A DNA stretch of 34,569 nucleotides from Gammaproteobacteria bacterium (GTDB lineage: Bacteria > Pseudomonadota > Gammaproteobacteria > Methylococcales > DRLZ01), in assembly GCA_022600935.1 (NCBI GenBank), contig JAHZJL010000039.1, forward strand, positions 1 to 34,569, written 5' to 3'. A program made the position numbers and the translations under genes. Numbering within the stretch: position 1 is the stretch's first letter; every line of letters begins with the position of its first letter. Below the pieces are notes generated by a model that was given only the letters and a program-made list of their open reading frames with translations, was not told where the DNA came from and ran no database searches. Below are positions 9,210-18,647 of this stretch, piece by piece.

Positions 9210-10196
9210 TTATTCAATAGAATCATAAACATCAAGCGCTTCCTGCAAGCGACGCTTTTGCTCTTCCAGCTTGAGCAAATCAACTTCGCGCTGTAACAAT
9301 TCTTCCTTCTGTTTGGCCGCCTTGATTCTAAGCTCCTGATCGCGTTGCTGGGCATCGGTTTCCATTTCTCTCAAAGTCATTTCATGTTTGACTTGCTCTT
9401 CACGTAAACGGCTGTCAGATTTACGCTTGATTGTATGCCGCCGTTCTTCTTCAGCCAGTTCCGCCATTAAAGCTTTGGTTAAATCCCTGTCCTCCTGTAA
9501 ACGCAATTCCTCTGAGGCTCTCATTTTCTCAATTTCACCTTGCTTATGTTCAAGCTTCTGTTTTTTCTCGCTTTGCTCCAAACGATATTGTTGCTCGACA
9601 TGCTGGGATTTTAACTGATGATTGACTTCAACCAGATTCAGATACACTTCATAGCGCTGAAAATGACCTGAAAGCTCGCTTAATTCTTCAGCCGAAAACT
9701 GCTTGAATTGAGCGTCGATCTCACAGCGGGTACGGCACTGAATCTCATGTATTACCAGTAACTCATTGACAAGTTCAACAATAATGGCCTCAATTGACTC
9801 CAGCCCATCTCTAAGCCACTGACCATGTTCAATCTTTTCAAGCTCAGCCTGAACAGCCTCAATCAATACCTTTTCCATGCTTGCCCTGACATGGGACGCC
9901 AGGTCCGGCAAAGCATCAATATGTTGACGGGCATACTCAACGGTTGGCTGAATATGAATATCCAGATTGACTGTACCGTTACACAGCCCTGTCAGTAACT
10001 GGAAGTCCCAGTTCAATTGCCAGTCAGTAACAGGGATATGGTGAGCGCTTTGATAAAACCGTTTTTTGTACAGCTCTGGTCTTTGAAAAACGTTTTGAAA
10101 CGAACCGATACGAGAAACGATAATCCATCGATTGGCATCAAACCCGGGATCCCAACCCTCTTCGATAAAATTGTCCGAATAAACCTCACTGTCCAT
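9210..10196 (-). CDS. Hypothetical coiled-coil protein
   Basis: A 328-residue soluble-looking protein I do not recognise. Residues 1-190 look globular, with several aromatic residues near the start (ANRWIIVSRIG, 'YKKRFYQSAHH', 'DWQLNWDFQLLTG'). Residues about 190-325 are a charged, Gln/Glu/Lys-rich region with heptad character, so a long coiled coil is likely. No signal peptide or membrane helix is visible. The gene starts inside the 3' end of the membrane-protein gene upstream (11-base overlap, 10186-10196), which argues for an operon and a shared function, perhaps a membrane-tethered complex. What it does is unknown. Confidence 0.82.
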   Translation of the reverse strand: MDSEVYSDNFIEEGWDPGFDANRWIIVSRIGSFQNVFQRPELYKKRFYQSAHHIPVTDWQLNWDFQLLTGLCNGTVNLDIHIQPTVEYARQHIDALPDLASHVRASMEKVLIEAVQAELEKIEHGQWLRDGLESIEAIIVELVNELLVIHEIQCRTRCEIDAQFKQFSAEELSELSGHFQRYEVYLNLVEVNHQLKSQHVEQQYRLEQSEKKQKLEHKQGEIEKMRASEELRLQEDRDLTKALMAELAEEERRHTIKRKSDSRLREEQVKHEMTLREMETDAQQRDQELRIKAAKQKEELLQREVDLLKLEEQKRRLQEALDVYDSIE

Positions 10197-11460
10197 ATAA
10201 CACAGCCTTTCGCTCTAACTGATCCTGAATTTCCGAATTAACAGCCTTTCCTTCCGGGCCAGGTTTAAACATTTCTTTTTCTGCCCGACCCAACCTGCTT
10301 GCAACCAAAGGGTAAAGATCCGACGAGAACTCAACTTTGTTATCATCAACTTTGCGTAAATAGCCGCGTTTGAGCAAAAAAGCTGTTGCAAACACCCGTG
10401 ACCAGTCCGATACACGTCTGGAACGCTCAAGTTGGGATTTTGCAATAACAAGCTCAAGTTCGTCCCGGTGATTGACACGGATATCCGGGAACTGGCGCAA
10501 ACAGCGGTATACCATATCCTCTTCTTCTCTGGATAACGGCGCTGGCGCTGTGTATTCCAGTCGATATGACAAGATAATTGTAAAGAAATCGACCATTAAT
10601 GCACAAAAGAACGGAAACCAGGCAAAATGCCCCCACATTGAAAACGAAGGCTTGACTGATTGACTGAAACGGGAGTAGGGAAGCATGGTTGGCGCCGTCG
10701 GTATATTGGCTCCGGAATCACTGGCAATATGTTCGAATGAAGACTGAACAGTTTGAAACCTGGATACGATGGCTTGATAAGGACTGACTTCCAAAGGCGT
10801 TTCCAGTTGATTGACTGTAGTTCTTAACTGAATGATTTGCTTGCTTAATTGTTCAAAACTGTTTTCCAGCTTCTCCAATTGTTTCAGTTCTCGCTGGTAA
10901 ACCTTGTTAAACTGGCGATAAAACGGTCCTTCTCCAACCTGGTTGCGAAATTTGCTGACCTGTGTCGGATGTTGACCGAGATAAGCGCTTCTGGCTTCGG
11001 CCCCGGCTGCATTGGTTTTGTCTTTTTGATGGCTCAAAATTGAGCTTTTCATCTCCAATATGCTTGTCAAATAAGCACCGATTTCTTTTTTGAATCCTGT
11101 AATCTGTTTACCTTGTATCGTTTCGGTTTCGGAAATCTGATAGAACTTGAAATAGGAAAACGAAACTGACACACACACAGCGATGATCAAAGACAGCAAT
11201 AAAAAGGAAAACCGCACCCGGTTGGCTTTCCAGCGGCTACCGGCAAGCTCATAAGAGGCAATCACAATGATGGATTGCACGGCAACGGTAATAATCAAAG
11301 CAATCCAGTCGGTAATAAACTGCATCATGCCGTGGAATGTGGTATAACCGGATGCGAAGCTTAACAACAATACAATTGGGATTGTCCAGGCACGCATGAT
11401 TCCCACAAATCCACGCTGAATCCCGTTTAACACTTTGCCTAACAAACTATGACCATTCAC
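10186..11460 (-). CDS. Hypothetical membrane protein with internal coiled coil
   Basis: A 424-residue protein. Three membrane helices lie near residues 24-44, 50-70 and 84-104; a charged segment with coiled-coil character follows (about 110-270), then a fourth helix near 283-305 (FAWFPFFCALMVDFFTIILSYRL), and a cytoplasmic-looking tail of about 115 residues with 'DWSRVFATAFLLKRGYLRKVDDNKVEF', which could be a small winged-helix-like fold. The start is GTG at 11460 with AAAGG about 8 bases upstream. It overlaps the coiled-coil gene downstream. The layout recalls integral-membrane proteins whose large loop reaches the periplasm, but I do not recognise a family. Confidence 0.82.
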   Translation of the reverse strand: MNGHSLLGKVLNGIQRGFVGIMRAWTIPIVLLLSFASGYTTFHGMMQFITDWIALIITVAVQSIIVIASYELAGSRWKANRVRFSFLLLSLIIAVCVSVSFSYFKFYQISETETIQGKQITGFKKEIGAYLTSILEMKSSILSHQKDKTNAAGAEARSAYLGQHPTQVSKFRNQVGEGPFYRQFNKVYQRELKQLEKLENSFEQLSKQIIQLRTTVNQLETPLEVSPYQAIVSRFQTVQSSFEHIASDSGANIPTAPTMLPYSRFSQSVKPSFSMWGHFAWFPFFCALMVDFFTIILSYRLEYTAPAPLSREEEDMVYRCLRQFPDIRVNHRDELELVIAKSQLERSRRVSDWSRVFATAFLLKRGYLRKVDDNKVEFSSDLYPLVASRLGRAEKEMFKPGPEGKAVNSEIQDQLERKAVLYGQ

Positions 11461-12220
11461 TGTTGCGACCTTTGATTAAGAACACATTACCCGCCATCAC
11501 ATGACAATGTTATGAAACTATCAGATTAATAAAGATATCCGCTGCAATGCCCCTGGCATTGGTGTATTTTTTCTCAGCTTCTCGTTAAACAGTGTAACGA
11601 TTCGCCTTGACGTATCAAAACAACCCTCTAGATTCAAGCACTTAACATAAGAGTATTGCTTAACAGATAGCTTGTAAGTGATGCACAAAACCAGTAGCGT
11701 ATCCGATACCTTAGCCAAATGCAAAACGATGTTTGCCTGCACCATCCATTTTTTAATTGTTCATCCAATCAGCACATAAGTGAACATACTAAAATCATAT
11801 AATTCTTCACACAACCAGAGAGAATGTCAAAATTCAGCAACAACCAACAATCGACAGCGTGGACAGAATCGTATCAAGTTCAGTTATTATAATCCTGACT
11901 GATTGACCCCCAAGCCCTCAGGATCACAGCCAAACCTGCATAAGGTATTGATATCAGGTTTTTTTATAACAAAAACCAATAAATTACTCTATGCTTAACC
12001 TTGCAGTACAGAGTGTGCACCCTATCGATTTGAACAACTGTTTTTGCAATTGTAATTCTGTATTTCGCCAGTTAAACAGCTTAATTGTACCAATTGAATA
12101 GCAATTTTTGGTATGCTAGTGGCGTCAGTATCGTTGATAACAACACTAACAATAAATGAATAACCAGGCCAACAATACGATGCGTATCAATACGCACAGT
12201 CCTTCCGATCGGAAAACAGT
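11461..12220. other. Long non-coding stretch
   Basis: 760 bases between divergent genes. The only feature that stands out is a hairpin followed by a T-run at 11932-11965 (listed separately). Around 12090-12116 there is also an imperfect inverted repeat (TACCAA ... TTGGTA) about 110 bases before the DUF2333 start, which could be an operator. A short minus-strand frame at 11521-11745 has no ribosome site or recognisable sequence and was not called. Confidence 0.45.
11932..11965 (+). terminator. Candidate intrinsic terminator, possibly of a small RNA
   Basis: AAACCTG (11932-11938) pairs with CAGGTTT (11955-11961) across a 16-base loop, and the T-run 11959-11965 follows on the plus strand. No annotated plus-strand gene lies upstream for more than 4 kb, so it may end a short independent transcript. 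A TATAAT sits at 11888-11893, which would place a transcript start near 11900 and give an RNA of about 65 bases; no good -35 element is seen at the right spacing. Confidence 0.4.
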
Positions 12221-13180
12221 ATGAAAACAATTCTCCCAGCAACTGTAGCCGTTATCATTCTTGTCATCTTTTTATTTACCTGGTGGGGCAGCATAGAACC
12301 TGATGTATTTGATGTGACGGAAGAAGCACAAAGCCATTCCGGTGTCGAAAACATCAAAAGTCTGCCTGAAGGATATATTTATACATCGACGCTTGCCAGA
12401 CTTGGAGAAACATTGCTGGAAAAAAATGGTGGTTATATCACCAACGATCCTTTCTTCAGCCTGCTCATGGATAACATGCCGGCCTGGGAAGCTGGTGCAT
12501 TACTTGTACTCAGGGATGCTGTATCCGCTTTGAGAAATCATTTGGCACGCTCTCAATCACAGTCAAAGGAAAACAAGAATCTGGCCAAGGCTGAACCGTA
12601 TTTCTATTTTGATGCAAACTCATGGATTCTCCCTGAGACAGAAGGTGAATATAATAAAGGCGTTAATGAATTACACAGATATCTGGCAGATCTCGCTGAC
12701 CGTAATAGCAGCAAAGCCAATTTTTTTGCTCGCGCCGACAATCTCGGACAATATCTGCAAGTGGTGGAAAAACGCATGGGGGATATCTCTCATCGCTTAA
12801 GCTTGAGTGCAGTGCAGGAAATCGAAGTCAAGAAGGAGTCTTCATTTGCAGCTGATGATCGTCAATATCCCGTAAAAACCCCTTGGCTGGAAGTCGATAA
12901 TATCTTTTACGAGGCACGAGGAGCTACCTGGGCTTTTCTGCATATCTTCAAAGCAATGCGTATTGACTTTAAAGACACACTGGAGAGTAAAGGAGCATTG
13001 GTGACAGTCGATCAGATCATCGACGAACTGGAAAACGCACAGGCTGAAACATGGAGTCCGGTAGTTCTCAATGGTGGTGGTTTTGGAATCTGGGCTAATT
13101 ATTCACTGACAATGGCCAATTATGTGGCTCACGCCAACGCAAATACCATTGACTTAAGGGAACTACTGATCAAGGGTTAA
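12221..13180 (+). CDS. DUF2333 family membrane-anchored protein
   Basis: A 319-residue protein with one N-terminal hydrophobic helix (about 5-22) followed by a large domain outside the cytoplasm. The stretch 'LPEGYIYTSTLARLGETLLEKNGGYITNDPF' and the following 'DNMPAWEAGALLVLRDAVSALRNHLAR' are the conserved core I associate with DUF2333, a family found mainly in gammaproteobacteria and without assigned function. The later 'WLEVDNIFYEARGATWAFLHIFKAM' also fits. Length is typical. GGAAA lies 6 bases before the ATG. It converges with pyrC'; a short inverted repeat (CTGCTG 13181-13186 / CAGCAG 13199-13204) lies between the two stops but lacks a T-tract. Confidence 0.85.
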   Translation: MKTILPATVAVIILVIFLFTWWGSIEPDVFDVTEEAQSHSGVENIKSLPEGYIYTSTLARLGETLLEKNGGYITNDPFFSLLMDNMPAWEAGALLVLRDAVSALRNHLARSQSQSKENKNLAKAEPYFYFDANSWILPETEGEYNKGVNELHRYLADLADRNSSKANFFARADNLGQYLQVVEKRMGDISHRLSLSAVQEIEVKKESSFAADDRQYPVKTPWLEVDNIFYEARGATWAFLHIFKAMRIDFKDTLESKGALVTVDQIIDELENAQAETWSPVVLNGGGFGIWANYSLTMANYVAHANANTIDLRELLIKG

Positions 13181-13206
13181 CTGCTGTTTCCGCTAGTGCA
13201 GCAGCT

Positions 13207-14505
13207 CTATAGCTCCTGGCTTTGCTCTGAATACACGACATCGCCGTTATGGATCGTGTATAACACCTTGCCCGTCATCGTCTTGCCCCAGTATGGAGTA
13301 TTCTTACCCTGACTTATCCAGTTTTCCTGGCAGACTATCCATTCTTTATCAGGATTAAAAACACAAATATCCGCCCCCTGATCAATAGACAAACATCCGG
13401 GTTTGGCACCAATAATCTCTGCAGGACCGGCTGTTAACCTGTCAATCATCTCAGTCATTGTCAATACCCCACTGGATACCAGCCCCAGACACAGTGGCAA
13501 CAATGTTTCCAGACTTGAGATACCGGGCTCGGTTGAATCCAACACATCAAGTTTTGCCGCTTCTTCATGGGGCTGATGATCACTACAAATTGCAGAAATA
13601 ATCCTTTTTTTCACACCAACCTGCAGCGCATCCCTGTCATGTATTGTTCTCAATGGCGGTAATACATAACCCATTGCATTATAACCGTCCACTGCATGTT
13701 CGGTGAGATGTAACTGATGCGCAGAGACATCAGCCGTTATCGGCACCCCATCAAATTGTGCACGCGAAATCATTTGTACCGAGCGTTGACAACTTAACTG
13801 GCCAAAATGGACATGAACACCAATTTGCTGAGTTAATGCGATAATCTGTGCAACAGCCACTGTTTCAGCAATTTCCGGTATCCCAGACAATCCCAGTCGG
13901 GTACTGATTGCGCCCTCGTGCATGACTCCGTTACTACTCAGCCAGGGATCATTGGGCTGAATCATCACCACCAGATGAAAACTTGCCGCGTATTCCAAAG
14001 CACGCTTTAAAACCTGGAGATTGCTGATTGGTTGTCGTGCATTGCTGACCAGTGAGCATCCAGCTGCTTTCAATGCACCCATCTCGGTAAGTTCGTGACC
14101 AGCCAGATCACGTGTCAATGCGCCGACAGGTACCAGCTGCACACATCCAGTTTTAGACCCTGACTCCTGTATTAACTCAATCATTGCCGGGCTGTCGATT
14201 AATGGAACTGTATCAGGCGGTATGCATGCGGTAGTAATTCCAGAGCGCGCCGCCGCTTTCGCTTCTGACGCTATTGTCGCCTTGTTTTCGTCACCAGGCT
14301 CACGAAAACGAGTGCATAAGTCGACAAAACCTGGGCATACAATTGCACCCTCTGCATTCAGTTCCTGCTCTGCCACGAATCCTTCCGGTTTCTGGCCTAC
14401 AGCGGCAATTTTCCCGTTATAAATAAAAACTGGTAAAACTGCATTGACCTGGTTTTTGGGGTCAATCACCCGTCCGCCGGAAATAACCAGATTACCTTTG
14501 TTCAT
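13207..14505 (-). CDS. pyrC': Dihydroorotase-like PyrC', catalytically inactive, ATCase partner
   Basis: A 432-residue amidohydrolase-fold protein of the dihydroorotase family. The metal-binding HxH expected after the first strand is replaced: the sequence reads [12 protein letters not shown], with Cys64 and Arg66 in place of the histidines. Another conserved histidine region reads 'VHVHFGQLS' and is altered as well, although CSDHQPH is kept. Without the HxH it should not hydrolyse dihydroorotate. In Pseudomonas such a pseudo-dihydroorotase (pyrC') is encoded next to pyrB and is needed to assemble the dodecameric aspartate carbamoyltransferase. Here too it overlaps pyrB (ATGA, 14502-14505), which supports the same structural role. 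An active dihydroorotase should be encoded elsewhere. Confidence 0.92.
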   Translation of the reverse strand: MNKGNLVISGGRVIDPKNQVNAVLPVFIYNGKIAAVGQKPEGFVAEQELNAEGAIVCPGFVDLCTRFREPGDENKATIASEAKAAARSGITTACIPPDTVPLIDSPAMIELIQESGSKTGCVQLVPVGALTRDLAGHELTEMGALKAAGCSLVSNARQPISNLQVLKRALEYAASFHLVVMIQPNDPWLSSNGVMHEGAISTRLGLSGIPEIAETVAVAQIIALTQQIGVHVHFGQLSCQRSVQMISRAQFDGVPITADVSAHQLHLTEHAVDGYNAMGYVLPPLRTIHDRDALQVGVKKRIISAICSDHQPHEEAAKLDVLDSTEPGISSLETLLPLCLGLVSSGVLTMTEMIDRLTAGPAEIIGAKPGCLSIDQGADICVFNPDKEWIVCQENWISQGKNTPYWGKTMTGKVLYTIHNGDVVYSEQSQEL

Positions 14506-15491
14506 TTCTGTTGCTGACTGCGCATCTGATTGACCGTACTCATGGTCATTGCCATTGTAGCCATGCGTATTGCGATACCGTTACTGACTTGTTGAAGAAT
14601 GACAGCTCGTGAACCATCAACAACACGTGATTCCATTTCAACTTCACGGTTAATTGGTCCTGGATGCATGACAATGACATCTTTACTGGCAAGCTTAAGA
14701 CGTTGTTCTGTCAGTCCAAAACGCGCAAAATACTCATGTTCGGAAGGCAAAAAAGCGCCACTCATGCGCTCTTTTTGCAAGCGCAAACCGATGACTACAT
14801 CTGCACCCGATAAGGCATGATCAATGGTTTCAAAAACATGCGCTCCAAGGCTCTGAATATCTTTGGGTAAAAGGGTTCTTGGCGCAATAACACGAACCTC
14901 TTTCGCGCCAAGAGTGGTTAAAGCTCTGATCTGGGACCGGGCAACGCGTGAATGGCGAATGTCTCCAACGATAACCACAATCAACCCTTCAATCGCGCCT
15001 TTATATTGACGAATGGTGAACATATCCAGCATTGCCTGAGTCGGATGCGCATGCGATCCGTCTCCGGCATTGATGACACTGATATGTGGCGCTACGTGGC
15101 TGGCTATAAAATGAGCGGCACCGCTGGAAGAATGTCGCACAACAAACATATCGACATGCATTGCTTCTAGGTTGCGGATGGTATCCAGCAGGCTTTCACC
15201 TTTACTGGTGGATGAGGTGGCGATATTGACATTGAGCACGTCTGCCGACAAGCGTTTGGCAGCCAGTTCAAATGTCGTCCGTGTCCGGGTACTGTTTTCA
15301 AAAAACAGATTGACGACGGTTTTTCCCCTCAGCAAGGGAACTTTTTTAACAGCTTGTTCAGCAACACTGCCAAATGATTCAGCAGTATCCATCATTTCAG
15401 TCAACAAATCCCTGCTCAACCCGGCAATTGATAAAAAATGACGCAAGCACCCGCTGAGATCAAGTTGTAAACCTGCTGGGTTGTTTTGCAC
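14502..15491 (-). CDS. pyrB: Aspartate carbamoyltransferase catalytic subunit
   Basis: A 329-residue enzyme of pyrimidine synthesis, joining carbamoyl phosphate and L-aspartate to N-carbamoyl-aspartate. The carbamoyl-phosphate motif STRTRTTFE is at 67-75, followed by 'STSKGES', '[12 protein letters not shown]', '[13 protein letters not shown]' and the late 'HPGPINRE'. Sequence and the N-terminal '[17 protein letters not shown]' are close to what I remember of Pseudomonas PyrB. The start is GTG at 15491 with AGG upstream; no better start is in frame. No pyrI regulatory subunit gene is adjacent; instead pyrC' overlaps the 3' end, as in class A ATCases. No leader peptide or attenuator is obvious upstream. 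Confidence 0.96.
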   Translation of the reverse strand: MQNNPAGLQLDLSGCLRHFLSIAGLSRDLLTEMMDTAESFGSVAEQAVKKVPLLRGKTVVNLFFENSTRTRTTFELAAKRLSADVLNVNIATSSTSKGESLLDTIRNLEAMHVDMFVVRHSSSGAAHFIASHVAPHISVINAGDGSHAHPTQAMLDMFTIRQYKGAIEGLIVVIVGDIRHSRVARSQIRALTTLGAKEVRVIAPRTLLPKDIQSLGAHVFETIDHALSGADVVIGLRLQKERMSGAFLPSEHEYFARFGLTEQRLKLASKDVIVMHPGPINREVEMESRVVDGSRAVILQQVSNGIAIRMATMAMTMSTVNQMRSQQQK

Positions 15492-15886
15492 TGAAGACCT
15501 GTGGAGAATTAAGAAAGATCCTGGTGAAGAAATGACAACATGGAATCACTCGGTGATACTGTCTGCTCTATTAACAGCATGAACACAATCAACATTTTGA
15601 TATGCTCAATGCTGATACTGATCTGGGTCATTTGTTCATAGTCATGACAATTCAATACAAATTCAGTCATTTAGCTAAACAGTGTAATATGATTTTAGCG
15701 TTGTTCACAAGCTCTGCACACTATTTGTTACTTGCTGACTCAGCAAACCAGGAATTACAGGCTATTTTGTTACCCAATGATATGGTTGATTAATCAAGAT
15801 CAGTACATAATGCAATTGCATCAGTAATACATTATATATGTTCTGTAATAGTGAATGCTCAATCTTGAGTCTTTACATTTCCCCGT
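15492..15886. other. Non-coding gap with one perfect dyad
   Basis: 395 bases upstream of pyrB and downstream of the Yip1-family gene. TTGCTGA-C-TCAGCAA (15732-15746) is a perfect 7-base inverted repeat about a single base and could be a protein-binding site. It lies about 240 bases upstream of the pyrB start, so its link to pyrB is doubtful. A plus-strand frame at 15602-15793 was judged too weak to call. Confidence 0.35.
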
Positions 15887-16594
15887 TCAGTTTTTATCTC
15901 GGGTTACTTCTTCCAATCCTTTTAAAAATTCACCCAGTGCTTTGCCAGCTTCTTCGGGTGTTATTTCGTCATCATCTCCATACTTTTCAAGTGATTTTAC
16001 GAATCCCTTAAATTCGCCGGACATCGATTCAAATTCTGCTGACATTTTCCTGGTGGTCATTTCAGAGCTAAGGTTGACTATCAACATAAACAATCCGATA
16101 ACCCCAAACACAATCAAGACTGTGCGCGTATTGAGTTGATGGACTTCAATACCAGCGATGATCATTAAATACACTCCCCAAACCACACCAACAAGTGATC
16201 CAAGATAAGGAATCACACTCAGCAGAAACACAAACGGATAAATTGCAGCTGCATATGCCACACAGCGATAAGCTGTCTGATAATTCTCATTTGATCCCAT
16301 CAGTTTCCAGATCACGAAAATAATACCAGTACTGATAAATGAGCTGAAAAGTGCAAAAACTGGCATCACCACAACTGCACCAACTCCGGCCATCCCAGCG
16401 CCGCCAGCCATTCCCAAACCGATCAGGGAAAACACGGCAATCATCAGCCCGGATATTACTGACATAACAATTAAAAAAATAACAGGCTCTGTGAAGCCTC
16501 CTGTTTTAGCCATGTTCTTGTAAAAATCAACAGGTGTTTTAACAACCTGGACCGCATCATTGATAATTGAACTGAGTTTGGTTTTATTGTCCAT
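15887..16594 (-). CDS. Yip1-family membrane protein
   Basis: A 235-residue protein. The start 'IINDAVQVVKTPVDFYKNMAKTGGFTEPVIFLIVMSVISGLM' is the usual opening of bacterial Yip1-domain proteins: a short amphipathic segment with a phenylalanine, then the first helix. About five membrane helices follow through residue 175, with a Gly/Ala-rich loop and 'ENYQTAYRCVAYAAAIYPF', a second Yip1 hallmark. The last 55 residues are soluble and acidic, including 'EKYGDDDEITPEEAGKALGEFLKGLEEV'. Function in bacteria is not established. It stands alone, 395 bases from pyrB and followed upstream by a divergent gene. Confidence 0.85.
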   Translation of the reverse strand: MDNKTKLSSIINDAVQVVKTPVDFYKNMAKTGGFTEPVIFLIVMSVISGLMIAVFSLIGLGMAGGAGMAGVGAVVVMPVFALFSSFISTGIIFVIWKLMGSNENYQTAYRCVAYAAAIYPFVFLLSVIPYLGSLVGVVWGVYLMIIAGIEVHQLNTRTVLIVFGVIGLFMLIVNLSSEMTTRKMSAEFESMSGEFKGFVKSLEKYGDDDEITPEEAGKALGEFLKGLEEVTRDKN

Positions 16595-16944
16595 GATTTT
16601 TTTCTCTCACAAATTATCCGAATAATAATGTTAACTAAGATTCCTTAAAGGTTGAAATAATCGATATGTTTTTTCAAGCCTGAGGAGTAGACTACAAGCG
16701 ACAATGTTACAATTTTCAGTGAATTGCACCTTGTAATGCTTTCAACGTACACACAGAGTCAGAATGATGTAATCAATACGTTCAATCGATATAAGAAATT
16801 GTTCAAAACCAGTCAAATAATGCATTAATGAACAGCCTGTCAGCTTAGTACACTCTAAAAGTTGAGTTTTCACCAACTTAAGTTGTGTGTTTTATCCATT
16901 AAGCTGGATTTTGGACAGATTTCCAAGATGACCGGGAGGGGCTA
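16595..16944. promoter_or_regulatory. Divergent intergenic region with a 12-base palindrome
   Basis: 350 bases between the divergent Yip1 gene and the 153-residue gene. CAACTTAAGTTG at 16874-16885 is a perfect 12-base palindrome about 60 bases before the ATG at 16945, and AAGTTG at 16858-16863 can also pair with its left half. This is the usual place for an operator or a leader hairpin. No convincing -35/-10 pair was identified. Confidence 0.35.
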
Positions 16945-17406
16945 ATGAATTATCGAATAACAGCTCAGCTTGACTTATTAGTCTATATTTTTTTCTTGAA
17001 TTTTCAGATGGGCTGCAATGAGTCAGTCACTCAGTCCAGCGAGGGAATTGAGGATTTCTTCACTGTCTCACAACAGTCTTTAACCCGCCTTGAAAAAGGC
17101 GAGATCACCAGAAATCGTGGATTTAACACTGAATGTGCTGTCGACATCAAGCGTGACAGGGGAATACGGATCAGCGAAACAGTCTGTGACAAAGCAGATT
17201 TTCGCAGCATCACTATACGTATCACTGATCCAACAAGCCGGCCACCTTCTCAAAAAATAAGATCGATTCAGCTCACCACATTAACAGACGAAACAGTCAC
17301 CACTAAAAAGGGGGAAACCCAAACAACATCAAGCGGGGTCGTCATCAAGCTTGATCGTTCTGGTCAGTCTGTCATTTTATCGGGACAACAGGAAGCGACA
17401 TCCTGA
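16945..17406 (+). CDS. Hypothetical exported protein
   Basis: A 153-residue protein not recognised. ATG at 16945 is preceded by a strong ribosome site (GGGAGGGG). The N-terminus holds a hydrophobic stretch (LDLLVYIFFLNFQMGC) that may be a signal peptide; the Cys could be lipidated, although FQMGC is a poor lipobox. The rest is polar, Thr/Ser-rich and has alternating patterns (ITIRITD, VVIKLDRSG, SVILSGQ) suggesting beta strands, with a cysteine in 'FNTECAVDIK' and another in 'SETVCDKADF' that could form a disulfide in the periplasm. It faces the 3' end of the minus-strand fibre cluster with only 25 bases between stops, so a functional link is possible but unproven. Confidence 0.72.
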   Translation: MNYRITAQLDLLVYIFFLNFQMGCNESVTQSSEGIEDFFTVSQQSLTRLEKGEITRNRGFNTECAVDIKRDRGIRISETVCDKADFRSITIRITDPTSRPPSQKIRSIQLTTLTDETVTTKKGETQTTSSGVVIKLDRSGQSVILSGQQEATS

Positions 17407-17431
17407 TCAACGCCAACACAGATCAAATGTC

Positions 17432-17875
17432 TTATTGCGAAACCATCTGATACAAATTTCCAATTGAATCGTACAGGTTAATCGTGTCATGATCTTTTTC
17501 GCCGTAAACATAGGTTCTACTGTTAGCGGGGTGATAAATATACCCTTCAAAATGACCGTCATCCATGGCAACGACTTCTCCAAATACATAGGTCTGTCCC
17601 AAATACCCGGCAATTTTAATTCGCCGGGATGAGTACCCTGAGTAATTCCTGGCAAGTTTTGACTTGGACTGCGAGTAAGCCTTGTCCACCTTGGGACGTT
17701 TATTCATTAAAGACTTCGGCTTCTTTGCTTTTACGGTTTGTTTTGCAGGTTTCTTCTTAACCGACTTTTTCAGAATTTGAGGTTGTTCAGTTCTGGCTGG
17801 TTCAGGTACCTCGCTAAAACTCGTTGTCATGATAACAAACGAAAAAACAGAGACTTTGGTTAATACTGTAAGCAC
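17432..17875 (-). CDS. Small basic exported protein, unknown
   Basis: A 147-residue protein. The start is GTG at 17875, with AGGGG 8 bases upstream; this gives a hydrophobic N-terminal signal (LTKVSVFSFVIMTTSFS). A Lys/Pro/Ala-rich stretch follows (about 30-75), similar to linkers that cross peptidoglycan, then a compact C-terminal domain rich in Tyr and Gly with beta-strand pattern ('IKIAGYLGQTYVFGEVVAMDDGHFEGYIY', 'SRTYVYGEKDHDTINLYDSIG'). No family recognised. It is the last gene of the minus-strand cluster, 11 bases after the DUF2807 gene, so it should be co-transcribed with it. Confidence 0.75.
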   Translation of the reverse strand: MLTVLTKVSVFSFVIMTTSFSEVPEPARTEQPQILKKSVKKKPAKQTVKAKKPKSLMNKRPKVDKAYSQSKSKLARNYSGYSSRRIKIAGYLGQTYVFGEVVAMDDGHFEGYIYHPANSRTYVYGEKDHDTINLYDSIGNLYQMVSQ

Positions 17876-17886
17876 ATTGATATCCC

Positions 17887-18624
17887 CTAATTCCCCGGTT
17901 TAACATCGCCGACACCATCGATTGCCTTGTTAACTGTTGCTGGATTGCCGTAATAAGTCACCTCACCAACACCATCAACAGTCACATCCAGGCGGTTTTT
18001 CGCTGTCACAACAACTTCTGTAGAACCATCAGTAGCAACCATCACATTATTGGCAATCAACTCTTTGGCAATCACATCACCACTGCCATCGACCTTGACA
18101 AGCAAGCTATCTGCCCTGCCCTGGGCAGTGACATCCCCTGAACCATCCAGACCAATCTGAAGTGAACCGGTATCGATACCTCGAATATTGACATCAGCGG
18201 AACCATCGACCACCACACCTTTGAGCGATGGCGGTCCAAACACAGTTAACTGTAACTTACTTTGGGTGCTATATGATCTGTCAGTATCAAGAACCAGCAC
18301 ATTTCCACTGATCTCAGAGGTAATAACCGGCACAATATTCTCGTCAGCCTTGATTTCCAGAGAGAATTTATCTGCTGCAACATAGTTAACATCTCCGGTA
18401 ATTTTGACTGACAACTGATCAAAAGATCCAAGTTGCCGTTGCTTGGTCACAACCTTGCCATTTCCCTCCAATACTCCGGAGGTTCCAGTAGATCCGGAAA
18501 ATCCTGAACCATATTCCACACCGTCAATCACGATTTTGCCTGTATATGTACCCCCAATCACCATGAACGAACATCCATATAAAACAAGAGTACAGGTTGT
18601 CAATACTTTCCAATTCTGCTTCAT
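17887..18624 (-). CDS. DUF2807 (head GIN domain) lipoprotein
   Basis: A 245-residue exported protein. Residues 1-18 end in LYGC, a plausible lipobox. The bulk (about 60-240) is a beta-solenoid-like DUF2807/'putative auto-transporter adhesin, head GIN' domain: it opens with 'RQLGSFDQLSVKITGDVNYVAAD' and repeats short turns such as VDGSADVNIRG, LDGSGDVTAQG, VDGSGDVIAKE, TDGSTEVVV and VDGVGEVTYYG at regular spacing. Such proteins are surface or periplasmic in Bacteroidetes and Proteobacteria; their function is not established. It is 23 bases downstream of the OmpA-like gene and 11 bases upstream of the small basic protein gene. A structural surface role fits both the fold and the context. Confidence 0.85.
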   Translation of the reverse strand: MKQNWKVLTTCTLVLYGCSFMVIGGTYTGKIVIDGVEYGSGFSGSTGTSGVLEGNGKVVTKQRQLGSFDQLSVKITGDVNYVAADKFSLEIKADENIVPVITSEISGNVLVLDTDRSYSTQSKLQLTVFGPPSLKGVVVDGSADVNIRGIDTGSLQIGLDGSGDVTAQGRADSLLVKVDGSGDVIAKELIANNVMVATDGSTEVVVTAKNRLDVTVDGVGEVTYYGNPATVNKAIDGVGDVKPGN

Positions 18625-18647
18625 ATATGCTTACCTAATTTAATCAA

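Noticed and set aside
11521-11745. Minus-strand open frame of 74 codons
   Set aside because: No ribosome site, no signal or family resemblance, and atypical composition in an AT-rich gap.
15602-15793. Plus-strand open frame of 63 codons upstream of pyrB
   Set aside because: No ribosome site and no recognisable sequence; it may be chance in AT-rich DNA.
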